Positions 1 through 6,968 of a stretch of 48,345 bases of DNA are shown piece after piece. The stretch spans positions 1-48,345 of the forward strand of contig JANYFB010000308.1 in NCBI GenBank assembly GCA_025362955.1, given 5' to 3'. Both the position numbers and the translations under genes were made by a program. Position 1 is the stretch's first letter, and the number at the start of each line of letters is the position of its first letter. This DNA comes from Akkermansiaceae bacterium. Lineage in GTDB: Bacteria; Verrucomicrobiota; Verrucomicrobiia; Verrucomicrobiales; Akkermansiaceae. Below the pieces are notes generated by a model. The model saw only the letters and a program-made list of their open reading frames with translations, was not told where the DNA came from and did no database searches.

Positions 1-210
1 AAGGATTTGGATACAACAGACGTGGGCAGTAAAGGAATCAGTGATACTTTCTTAGATACTAAAGGCTTCGGCGAATACAAAGACACAAAGCCAAAGGACC
101 AGTCCTACGTTTGTATTAGCTTTGGAAAAGACGCGAAGAAGGGGAAAATGGGTGCGACACCGAGTGCTGTCGTTCCTTACGCTGGATCGGACGATGTGAT
201 CTCTTGGTAG
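1..210 (+). CDS. C-terminal end of a probable type II secretion pseudopilin-like protein (5' truncated)
   Basis: The reading frame is open from base 1, so the TTG at base 7 is probably not the real start and the gene continues to the left of the window. About 69 residues are visible. The tail combines a 'SFGKDAKKG' stretch with a terminal 'GSDDVISW', which resembles the ends of verrucomicrobial type II secretion/pseudopilin proteins, where a 'GxDG...DDI.SW' ending closes the globular domain. The diagnostic hydrophobic N-terminus is outside the window, so the family call rests only on this tail. It is convergent with the phosphatase gene, 5 bp away. It could be any other secreted protein with a similar C-terminus. 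Confidence 0.45.
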   Translation, partial: KDLDTTDVGSKGISDTFLDTKGFGEYKDTKPKDQSYVCISFGKDAKKGKMGATPSAVVPYAGSDDVISW

Positions 211-215
211 GCTTT

Positions 216-701
216 TTATCCGATCCCGAGCGATTTTAATATTCCTCCGCAGCCATCCTCAAGCAGTGCGATTACGTGGTCGAACCCACGTTGCTCACCA
301 TAATAGGGGTCAGGCACTCTGGGATCGTCGTGGGAGTGACAGTAGCTCACGAAGGGGTGAACCTTGGAATGGTAAATCCCGGTTTTATCGAGTGCTTTCA
401 CATCCGAAAAATTGGATTCATCCATGGTTACAATTAGGTCGAAATTTTCCAAATCTTCGGCTTCAATTTTTCTCGCATTTCCATGAATCGAGTAGCCTTT
501 ACGCTTGAGAGCGTCGGACATGCGGGCGTCGGGCGACGACCCTTGATGATGCCCGATGGTGCCTGCCGAATCGACCACGAAGTCCTGCTTGCGGCCGGCA
601 TCGCAGACGAGTTTCGTGAAAATAATCTCGGCAGCAGGAGACCTACAAATATTACCCAGGCACACGAAAAGGACTCGGCAAGGCGGAGGTGAGTTTGGCA
701 T
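216..701 (-). CDS. Low molecular weight protein-tyrosine phosphatase
   Basis: A cytoplasmic phosphatase of 161 aa, the usual size for the family. The phosphate-binding loop C-X5-R is present near residues 14-20 as 'CLGNICRSPAAE', and the general-acid loop appears near residue 131 as 'DPYYG'. These are the two catalytic signatures, so the enzyme should be active on phosphotyrosine. Bacterial members often control capsule or exopolysaccharide tyrosine kinases, but no such kinase is visible here, so the partner is unknown. It lies 147 bp downstream of nagB on the same strand and could be read from the same transcript or from its own promoter in the gap. Confidence 0.93.
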   Translation of the reverse strand: MPNSPPPCRVLFVCLGNICRSPAAEIIFTKLVCDAGRKQDFVVDSAGTIGHHQGSSPDARMSDALKRKGYSIHGNARKIEAEDLENFDLIVTMDESNFSDVKALDKTGIYHSKVHPFVSYCHSHDDPRVPDPYYGEQRGFDHVIALLEDGCGGILKSLGIG

Positions 702-753
702 TTTGGAGGGGAATTACTTTCGCGGAAACTTCTTAGTTTTTGGATTTTTGAAC

Positions 754-791
754 CGCAGATGAACAGGATAAACGCAGATGAAGAGGATTGG
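754..791. repeat. Two tandem copies of a 19-bp CGCAGATGAA-type repeat
   Basis: In the gap between the phosphatase and nagB there are two adjacent copies of a 19-bp unit, CGCAGATGAACAGGATAAA and CGCAGATGAAGAGGATTGG. The wording is like the dispersed 'ACCGCAGATGAACACGGATAA' intergenic repeat found in many environmental bacteria. It does not belong to either neighbouring gene. Its function is unknown; it may be a remnant of a small dispersed element. Confidence 0.6.
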
Positions 792-848
792 GTATGATCC
801 TAAACGACTTGAATTATGATATTAGGGGCGATGCCGCTTGTTCAAGCC

Positions 849-1622
849 TCACCTGCCATGAGATTTTTGGTCCAGAATCAAGCTGGCAGGCACGTCCAGA
901 TAGATTCTGGCCGCAGGGTGGGTTTGTAAATACGAGGCGCAGGTTTTTGGTGAAACCGGCCCTTCAACCGCCCGCCGGACAATTCTGTTTTTCTTCGACC
1001 CCCAGGCTAGCAGGGCAATCTTGCGGGCCTTCAAGATTGTGCCGCAGCCCATGGTGACCGCCTGCGTGGGGACGTTTTCGATTTCACCGAATGCACTGAT
1101 CGCATCGGTACGAGTCATTTCATGGAGATCTACTTTCCGCGTTCTGGAACTGATGGGAGTGCCGGGCTCGTTGAACCCGATATGGCCATTTCGACCAATG
1201 CCGAGGATCTGATAGTCGATCCCGCCCGCCTGCACGATCTCCTTTTCGTATCCGGCGCAACGGGCGGCTACACAGGCATCAGCGACGCCCGATAGAAAAT
1301 GAATATTGGCCGCTGGAATGTCCACATGATCGAAAAATTCCCGCTGCATGAAGAACCTCATGCTGCGCGGATCGGTGTCTCGCAGCCCGAGGTATTCGTC
1401 CAAATTGAAGGTGACTACATTTTGGAACGACAAACCTTCCTCGCGATGCAGATAGACGAGTTCCTGATAGAGCGGGCGGGTTGTTTTTCCAGTGGCCAGA
1501 CCGAGGACGGCACTGCGACCCAGGGTGGCCCGCTCACGGATCAGTTGGGCAATTTCTGCTGCGACTTGAACACAGGCCGAGTCCGGACTTTCGAACACCC
1601 GGTATTGGATCGGAGGAAGCAT
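849..1622 (-). CDS. nagB: Glucosamine-6-phosphate deaminase
   Basis: Converts glucosamine-6-phosphate to fructose-6-phosphate and ammonia in amino-sugar catabolism in the cytoplasm. The 257-aa length fits the family. The sugar-phosphate loop 'LGLATGKTTRPLYQEL' is at about residues 40-55, 'FNLDEYLGL' with the catalytic Asp is at about 73-80 (D75), and the catalytic segment 'GIGRNGHIGFNEPG' is at about 141-154. The Asn in 'RNGH' replaces the Asp of the E. coli enzyme, a variant I believe also occurs in Gram-positive NagB proteins. It lies 18 bp downstream of the RidA-like gene on the same strand, so co-transcription is likely. No nagA is visible. Confidence 0.93.
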   Translation of the reverse strand: MLPPIQYRVFESPDSACVQVAAEIAQLIRERATLGRSAVLGLATGKTTRPLYQELVYLHREEGLSFQNVVTFNLDEYLGLRDTDPRSMRFFMQREFFDHVDIPAANIHFLSGVADACVAARCAGYEKEIVQAGGIDYQILGIGRNGHIGFNEPGTPISSRTRKVDLHEMTRTDAISAFGEIENVPTQAVTMGCGTILKARKIALLAWGSKKNRIVRRAVEGPVSPKTCASYLQTHPAARIYLDVPASLILDQKSHGR

Positions 1623-1640
1623 CTTGGACTCGCAGCAGCT

Positions 1641-2096
1641 TTAAGCTTCGATCTCGACAATCAGATTGATCTCAACAGCGACGTTGAGCGGAAGGGCTGC
1701 CGCGCCGAGTGCAGTGCGGGAGTGTTTTCCACGCTCGCCGAAGATTTCGACGAGAAGTTCGGAAGCCCCATTGATGACTTGAGGATGGCCGTAAAAGTCC
1801 GGCTCGGAATTGACGAACCCGGTGAGTGCGACAATCTGCTTCACCTTGTCCAGCGAGCCGATCTCAGCCTGAATCACGGCGAGCCGGTTAAGCACGATCA
1901 TGCGGGACGCTTCCTTGGCATCCTCAATGGACACCACCGTCGGGACTTTCCCGATCACCTTCTTTTCGCCGTCAATCGGCAGTCCGCCTGATAGAAATAG
2001 CAAATTTCCACTGCGGACGCAGTTGACATAAGCCGCGACGGGCACGGGCACCTCGGGAAGAGTGAGGCCAAGTGAGTTGAGTTGTTCAAGGATCAT
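1641..2096 (-). CDS. RidA/YjgF family protein
   Basis: A small cytoplasmic protein of 151 aa with the YjgF/UK114 fold. It begins like the longer RidA-like subgroup ('LNSLGLTLPEVPVPVAAYV'), has 'LFLSGGLPIDG' in the middle and ends with 'SRTALGAAALPLNVAVEI', which contains the Arg that in RidA proteins binds the carboxylate of imine/enamine intermediates. RidA removes reactive 2-aminoacrylate; members of this subgroup are less well defined, so I do not assign a substrate. Its ATG overlaps the stop of the upstream M23 peptidase gene (ATGA), which indicates translational coupling. Confidence 0.88.
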   Translation of the reverse strand: MILEQLNSLGLTLPEVPVPVAAYVNCVRSGNLLFLSGGLPIDGEKKVIGKVPTVVSIEDAKEASRMIVLNRLAVIQAEIGSLDKVKQIVALTGFVNSEPDFYGHPQVINGASELLVEIFGERGKHSRTALGAAALPLNVAVEINLIVEIEA

Positions 2097-3142
2097 GGAT
2101 GAACGGGTTTCGGAATGGGAGGAGCAACCGGGAAATCGTCGGACAGCAGCGCGACAAGTTGTTTCCCCGCAGGTGTTAGGCTGGCTTGATTTCCTTCCCC
2201 AAGGACCAGGCCTCGGGTCAGGTAACGTTGCGGTACCGTGGAAGGCCGGATTGAGGTAACGAGCGGTGCGGCGACCTCACGTGTGCTGGGATTGAAGGCC
2301 AAAGGCAGCCCGGTGGCGCTGAAGCTAATTTCCCAGGAGACGGCACTTTCTGCAGCACCGTGATTGAGCCACGGGTAGCGCTTGACGAAATCCGGAGTGC
2401 CATGCGACGGGAGCGTGACTTTGAAATAGACAGGAGTGGTGGAAATAAATCGGCTGAACTGAAGCTCTGGACTTGCCTTTTGTTCAACGAAAAACCGCGA
2501 AACTTCAGCACCGATGATGTTCATGCCGTTGAAGTTGCCGTGGTAGTTTTCCGCCCCGCCGGATTTTTTGGTCCAATCGTCATAGCGCGTGCTCATCAGC
2601 ATCCCAAGCTCAAGGTGGCAATGGGCGCGTGTGCGGTCGATTCCGGCGCCGGTAAACCCCATTTTCCCCAAAACCGCACCGGCGTCCACCGCATCGCCCG
2701 GCTGACAGGTGATTTCTGCAAGGTGGGCGTAAATGGAATAGAACAACGAGTTCTCCCACGGATGCTCGACGACCACGTATTTTCCGTAGTTGCTACGCCC
2801 GGCGATGGGGCTGGTGTGGACCACGCGCCCCGGGGCGATGCTGGAAACGAGGTCGAGCGGGTTGCCTAGTTTGTCACGGTTCATCGGAGCGATATCAATG
2901 CCTTCATGAAATTTGGTAAGCACGATCTGGTCGCCCACCCGGATCGGCGAACGGACGATTCCAAAACATCCCGCCTGCCACTCCTTGGAGCTCTGCCCCT
3001 CGAAGTTCCGGTCCACATACATGTAAAATTGGTCCAACTCGCCCGTCAGCAGATGGTGGTTCTCTGTCGGCAAGCGGAGATCGATCGGGGCGGCCCCCAG
3101 CACGCTGGCTAAGGAGAAAATGAGAGCGATCAAGCGAATCAT
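2093..3142 (-). CDS. Secreted M23 (LytM-type) zinc metallopeptidase
   Basis: A 349-aa exported peptidase probably acting on peptidoglycan cross-bridges. The N-terminus 'MIRLIALIFSLASVLGAAP' is a signal peptide. The M23 zinc ligands are visible: 'HEGIDIA' near residue 80 (H-x3-D) and 'HCHLELGM' near residue 175 (HxH). The segment 'VVEHPWENSLFYSIYAHL' between them is typical of the fold. About 160 residues after the catalytic domain have no motif I recognise. It sits between the secreted 164-aa protein (9 bp upstream) and the RidA gene (overlapping), so it is part of one minus-strand operon. Confidence 0.9.
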   Translation of the reverse strand: MIRLIALIFSLASVLGAAPIDLRLPTENHHLLTGELDQFYMYVDRNFEGQSSKEWQAGCFGIVRSPIRVGDQIVLTKFHEGIDIAPMNRDKLGNPLDLVSSIAPGRVVHTSPIAGRSNYGKYVVVEHPWENSLFYSIYAHLAEITCQPGDAVDAGAVLGKMGFTGAGIDRTRAHCHLELGMLMSTRYDDWTKKSGGAENYHGNFNGMNIIGAEVSRFFVEQKASPELQFSRFISTTPVYFKVTLPSHGTPDFVKRYPWLNHGAAESAVSWEISFSATGLPLAFNPSTREVAAPLVTSIRPSTVPQRYLTRGLVLGEGNQASLTPAGKQLVALLSDDFPVAPPIPKPVHP

Positions 3143-3151
3143 TTGAGTGTG

Positions 3152-3640
3152 CTATTTCTTCTTTTTCTCCTTCGCGCCGACGCGTGGCAACTCGGCATCC
3201 AATAGCGCGATATCCGCTAGAGTCACGCCCTTCCAAATGACGAGGACGCCGTCATCGACCTGCTTATCAATCATCACGCCACCCACGATCCGACCGTTCA
3301 TTTGCGAGAGCATCCACCTACCTTGGCTAGCATTGGTGATAGCGGACAATCGGTTCGCGATATTCCCCTTAAGCCGGAATGCTACGCCGTAATCGTCCCC
3401 GACATCTGCGGGAAATGGGCTGAAAGCCACCATGTCCTTGAGGGAAAACTCTGGAATGCGGCGGAAATAGCGGGTCTGTCCGTTCGTCAACTGCGGGAAA
3501 ATCATTTTCTGGTTGTCCGTGCCCTCAGTCTCCATGTGAAAAGTGACGGAACATTTCTCCTCCTTCTTCCCACCCGCGAAAACGGAGGGAGCCAAGGCCA
3601 GAATGACCATCATCGTGACTGCTGCGATGCGCGTCTTCAT
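3152..3640 (-). CDS. Secreted protein of unknown function
   Basis: I do not recognise this family. The track starts two codons earlier at GTG/ATG context 'MVM', but the second Met (MKTRIAAV...) gives a classical signal peptide with a hydrophobic core 'MMVILALAPSVFAGG', so I place the start there. The mature protein is about 140 aa and ends in a strongly basic 'KEKKKK' tail. The central part alternates hydrophobic strands ('NGRIVGGVMIDKQVDDGVLVIW'-like pattern) and looks like a small beta-rich domain. It is the first gene of the minus-strand row with the M23 peptidase, which suggests a cell-envelope role, but that is inference only. Confidence 0.72.
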   Translation of the reverse strand: MKTRIAAVTMMVILALAPSVFAGGKKEEKCSVTFHMETEGTDNQKMIFPQLTNGQTRYFRRIPEFSLKDMVAFSPFPADVGDDYGVAFRLKGNIANRLSAITNASQGRWMLSQMNGRIVGGVMIDKQVDDGVLVIWKGVTLADIALLDAELPRVGAKEKKKK

Positions 3641-3779
3641 GACCAAAGTGAAGCAGAAGATGGCGATCCCGGAAGGAAAATCGCGAAGCTCCGCTGTCCT
3701 GATCGTTACGAGATGCTACCCGGTGATGGATTTGGATTCAAGGGCTGAGAAACCGTTAGCCACTGGAATAAGAAGGAAG

Positions 3780-3814
3780 TACGAGGACTGGGATTCGAAC
3801 CCAGGACCAATTCC
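3780..3814 (-). other. tRNA 3'-end-like fragment, possible attachment-site remnant
   Basis: On the minus strand a perfect 5-bp T-stem with canonical T-loop is present (CTGGG-TTCGAAT-CCCAG), followed by seven bases TCCTCGT that would be the 3' acceptor strand and a discriminator A; no CCA follows. No matching 5' acceptor strand (ACGAGGA), D-arm or anticodon arm occurs upstream, so this is not a complete tRNA. It abuts the broken end of a DUF4186 pseudogene and precedes the polysaccharide region. Integrases commonly leave tRNA 3' ends as att sites, so this may be an island junction. A chance T-loop match remains possible. Confidence 0.38.
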
Positions 3815-4049
3815 GCAGGTGCTGTGGCGAGGTGGGCAAACAAATGCCGGGTGCCCGCGCATAGGTGCCTGCTTGAGGTCTCTTCGAGGCTCGGCGGGCG
3901 CCAACTGTTAGGCGAGGAAATCGCGGGCGTGATTGAAAATGGTCGACAGCATTGTCTCCCAGATAGAGAAGATCGCTAGCTCTTAGCCGAAAACGTCGCC
4001 GGAATGAAGACCGTTCGAGTGCCTGAAATAGTTTATCAATGTCCCGCAT
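3815..4049 (-). pseudogene. Decayed DUF4186 family gene (frameshift, internal stop, lost C-terminus)
   Basis: Three reading frames together spell most of a DUF4186 protein. The first frame gives 'MRDIDKLFQALERSSFRRRF' and continues to 'YLGDNAVDHF'; a one-base shift gives 'NHARDFLA', then an in-frame TAA, then 'QLAPAEPRRDLKQAPMRGHP' and 'AFVCPPRHSTC'. Intact members, as I recall them, read '..HA.DF...RLAPA.P..DGKQTPMRGHPVF.AQHATATCCR..' and continue about 45 more residues. Here the sequence stops matching at the 'STC' position, exactly where the tRNA-like sequence starts. The gene is therefore broken in three ways. Its function is unknown even when intact. Confidence 0.75.
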
Positions 4050-4349
4050 CGTAATAACGCTTTGGTTTTCTCCCGGCCTGACGACGGGGGTGTATTATTT
4101 GTTTTCGTCAGCTCGTCAAAACCTCAGTTCGCTCCCGTGCCTTGGGTGCCGGCGACGCAAAATAGCCCGTGAATGACGCAATTTCACCCTAGAACCGGCA
4201 CGAGCAAGCCTGCTATGCATCTGCTACGTCTTTTAAAATGCACTGGGTTGATTTGCGAAATTTTCGTTCTCAGGAATTGATTTAATGGCTTCCAAGACAA
4301 CCTGAAAAGTTGAACTTCGAAAACCCATTGCCGAAGAACGCTTTTTTTC
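4050..4349. other. Intergenic region upstream of the symporter operon
   Basis: A 300-bp non-coding stretch between the DUF4186 remnant and the first gene of the polysaccharide region. It contains the 21-bp-phased regulatory repeat (separate entry at 4154). A possible -10 element TATGCA lies about 25 bp after the second repeat. The last 100 bp are AT-rich. I see no other gene, hairpin terminator or RNA here. Confidence 0.6.
4154..4190 (+). promoter_or_regulatory. Predicted AraC/XylR-type operator, copy 1 (symporter operon)
   Basis: Two direct half-sites, GACGCAAAATAGCCC at 4154 and GACGCAATTTCACCC at 4175, start exactly 21 bp apart. The same bipartite element appears at four other promoters in the window. 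It lies about 160 bp upstream of the Kelch-symporter start. The -10-like hexamer seen 12 bp after the CCCCT of other copies is not conserved here. Confidence 0.72.
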
Positions 4350-6959
4350 ATGAACCCACCTCACAAACTCCACTCCTTCTTGAGTCCTAATTGCCCATGG
4401 AGTCAATTGCTTTGCTTGCCTGTTGTCATGCTATTTCTGTGGCTGATTCCGGCGGCCAATTCTTCAGCTGCCGCGGAAGGATCGACGGTGGCCGAGCAGC
4501 AGAAGTTTGAACTCATACAGCGTGAGGTATCACCCCTGGTGGCGGATCTCAGCGGGGGATTTGCGGCCGCGTGCGGGGAGTTTTTGATGGTCGGAGGGCA
4601 AGAGGGTCCCGGAACATCTGGGATTTCAATTTGGTCGCTGCCGTTGGATCACGATGGAAAAGTCTCGTGGACGAAGGCGGAGGTGAGTGGGCCAGTTTGG
4701 AGCGGCTCTGCAGTTTGGAGAGATAGCGTCATCTGCGCCGGCGGCCTTGTGGAAGGGAAGCCCACGGATCGGGTTTTGAAAATCGTGATGTTAGGCGGTC
4801 AGATGAGCGCGAGCGAACTTCCGAAATTACCAAAGCAACTAGCTGGTGCGGGGGCGGCGGTGATCGGCAAGAATCTGTTGGTTTTCGGTGGCCTCTCGTC
4901 AGTCGATCCGCCTGTTTTTGAAAATACCCTGTGGACTCTCGATCTTGAAAAATCAGGGGCGCAATGGGCTGCCGCCACGCACTTGCCGGGAGCGGGTCGT
5001 GCTTTTGCGGCAGTAACGGCTCAATATGACGCTTTGTGCGTTTTCGGCGGACTCGGAGCAGGCGAGACGACCGCAACCACGGTATCGAACGAAGCTTGGA
5101 TGTTCCGCCTCACTCCGCCGGAAGCGTCCTTGCGTTCCGGTTGGACGCGGGTGGCCGACGTCCCACATCCCTCGGTAGGTGCCGTGGCGTTTCCCGTTGG
5201 ACAGGCAGCTGTCGCACTTGTGGGAGGAAGCGAGATTCCGCCTGCCGCGTTGTTTCCAACACGTATGGAACTGACAGGCGGCCGCGCACCGAAACTTTTC
5301 CACACCATCACTGACGCTTGGTGTGATTTCGACCAGCCGCTCAGCAGGCAGTGCGTTCTAGCAGCGCAGCAAACCTCGAAGCTTGAAACCAAATTTCTGC
5401 TGCTAGGCAGGGTTCCGGGTTCCGATGAAATCCGCATGGATGAGTTCAAACTCGTGCGCACCGTCCGCAGCCTCTCGTGGGTCGATTACCTGGTCATCGC
5501 CTGCTATTTCCTGTTCATTGCGACAATCGGAATGATCGCGTCGCGGCGGCAGAAATCGAGCGCGGACTTCTCACTCGCAGGCCGCAATGTGCCGTGGTGG
5601 GTCGCAGGCATCAGCATGTTCGCCACGGGGGCGAGTGCCATCAGTTTCATGGCTATCCCGGCGCTGGCGTTTTCTACCAACCTGGTTTTCCTGTTCCCGA
5701 TCATCATCTATGTCATGGCGTATTTCGTGCAGTCACGGTTGATTTTCCCGCTGTTGCGACGGATGGAAATCACCTCGACCTACGAATATCTTGAGCGCCG
5801 TTTCAACTGCACGCTGCGGCTTATTGCCAGCGCTCAATGCATCGTGTTCCAGACGTTCGGCCGCGCCAGCGTGGTGTTGGTCCTGCCGTCGCTTGCCATC
5901 TCGGCCACGACGGGTATCAGTGTTTATGTTAGCTTGGTGCTGATGTGGGCGATCACCACGGTTTATACAGCAGCGGGCGGCTTCCAGGCCGTGGTTTACA
6001 CCGACGTTTTCCAAGGAATTTTGAAATTTGTCGCGCCGCTTTGCATGATCGGACTTTGCATTTTCACGATCCCTGGTGGAGCGAAAGAGTTCGTACACAT
6101 CGGCATGTTGCATCACAAATTCGACTTCGCGCTGATGACTTGGGATGCCACCCTGCCAGCGGTGTGGATCTTGTTCATCGCCACCTTCATGGCTGGAACG
6201 ATCGTGCAGGCGGGCGATCAACCGACGATCCAGCGTGTCTTTTCCTCGCCGGAAAAAGAAGTGCGCCGGGTGGCAGCGATGAGTGCCGCGTGTGGCATCT
6301 TGATTTCCATTGTTACGAATGTGCTCGGCATTGCGATTTTCTCCTACTTTCACGCGAATCCAGCAAAGCTCGATCCGCTCGCGCAAAACGACAAAATTGT
6401 CCCGCTTTTTGTCATCCAAGCGCTGCCACACGGCTTCGTCGGCATGGTCATCGCCGCAATTTTCGCATCGGCCATGACCACCGTGGCCAGCAGCATGAAC
6501 AGCTCGGCCACGGTTTTCACCGAGGACTTCTACATGCGTTTCAAACCAGCCGCGACCGACAAACAGCGCGTGCGGGTTCTGCGGATCAGCTCCACGCTGG
6601 TGGGGCTGGTGGCACTCGGCATCGCGCTGCTGCTGGCCACGCTCAATCTCAAGTCGCTCATGGTGACATGGTCGATCATCAGTGCTTTGTTAGGCGGAGG
6701 AATTGTCGGCGTCTTCTCACTGGGCATGTTTACGCGTCGGGCTAACGGTTTCGGCGCGGTGTCCGGAGCAATCCTCAGCATCGTGATCACGGCCTGGGTG
6801 AAATTTTATACACCGCTCCACTGGCAGACTCTCATCCCGATCGCAATCATCTCCTGCATGGTCACGGGTTATTTCCTCAGCCTTTTCTCACCCCAAACAA
6901 ACAACCTCGAAGGCCTGACGGTTTTCACACCCAAAAAACCTGCCGGTGAGGAACGGTAA
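4350..6959 (+). CDS. Kelch/mutarotase-like domain fused to Na+/solute symporter (SSS family)
   Basis: An 869-aa membrane transporter with a large exported N-terminal domain. A signal sequence with 'LPVVMLFLWLIPAA' is followed by a six-bladed-propeller-like Kelch region at about residues 50-375 (repeats with 'LLVFGGL', 'LCVFGGLGAG', 'VALVGGSE'), similar to N-acetylneuraminate epimerase/cyclically permuted mutarotase domains. From about residue 380 an SSS-family symporter follows, with 'GRNVPWWVAGISMFATGASA' early and 'ASSMNSSATVFTEDFYMRF' late, plus about a dozen membrane segments. The propeller may equilibrate sugar anomers before uptake; this is inferred from the fusion. It is the first gene of an operon led by the predicted operator at 4154; the next gene starts 9 bp downstream. 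Confidence 0.9.
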   Translation: MNPPHKLHSFLSPNCPWSQLLCLPVVMLFLWLIPAANSSAAAEGSTVAEQQKFELIQREVSPLVADLSGGFAAACGEFLMVGGQEGPGTSGISIWSLPLDHDGKVSWTKAEVSGPVWSGSAVWRDSVICAGGLVEGKPTDRVLKIVMLGGQMSASELPKLPKQLAGAGAAVIGKNLLVFGGLSSVDPPVFENTLWTLDLEKSGAQWAAATHLPGAGRAFAAVTAQYDALCVFGGLGAGETTATTVSNEAWMFRLTPPEASLRSGWTRVADVPHPSVGAVAFPVGQAAVALVGGSEIPPAALFPTRMELTGGRAPKLFHTITDAWCDFDQPLSRQCVLAAQQTSKLETKFLLLGRVPGSDEIRMDEFKLVRTVRSLSWVDYLVIACYFLFIATIGMIASRRQKSSADFSLAGRNVPWWVAGISMFATGASAISFMAIPALAFSTNLVFLFPIIIYVMAYFVQSRLIFPLLRRMEITSTYEYLERRFNCTLRLIASAQCIVFQTFGRASVVLVLPSLAISATTGISVYVSLVLMWAITTVYTAAGGFQAVVYTDVFQGILKFVAPLCMIGLCIFTIPGGAKEFVHIGMLHHKFDFALMTWDATLPAVWILFIATFMAGTIVQAGDQPTIQRVFSSPEKEVRRVAAMSAACGILISIVTNVLGIAIFSYFHANPAKLDPLAQNDKIVPLFVIQALPHGFVGMVIAAIFASAMTTVASSMNSSATVFTEDFYMRFKPAATDKQRVRVLRISSTLVGLVALGIALLLATLNLKSLMVTWSIISALLGGGIVGVFSLGMFTRRANGFGAVSGAILSIVITAWVKFYTPLHWQTLIPIAIISCMVTGYFLSLFSPQTNNLEGLTVFTPKKPAGEER

Positions 6960-6968
6960 ATTCCGATC

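Noticed and set aside
1299-1991. 230-aa plus-strand ORF over nagB and ridA
   Set aside because: It is the complement of two recognised genes and has no protein-like motif.
3781-3900. Complete tRNA gene on the minus strand
   Set aside because: Only the T-arm and 3' acceptor-like strand are present; no pairing 5' acceptor, D-arm or anticodon arm was found in the upstream 350 bases, so only a fragment is reported. A tmRNA was rejected for the same reason.
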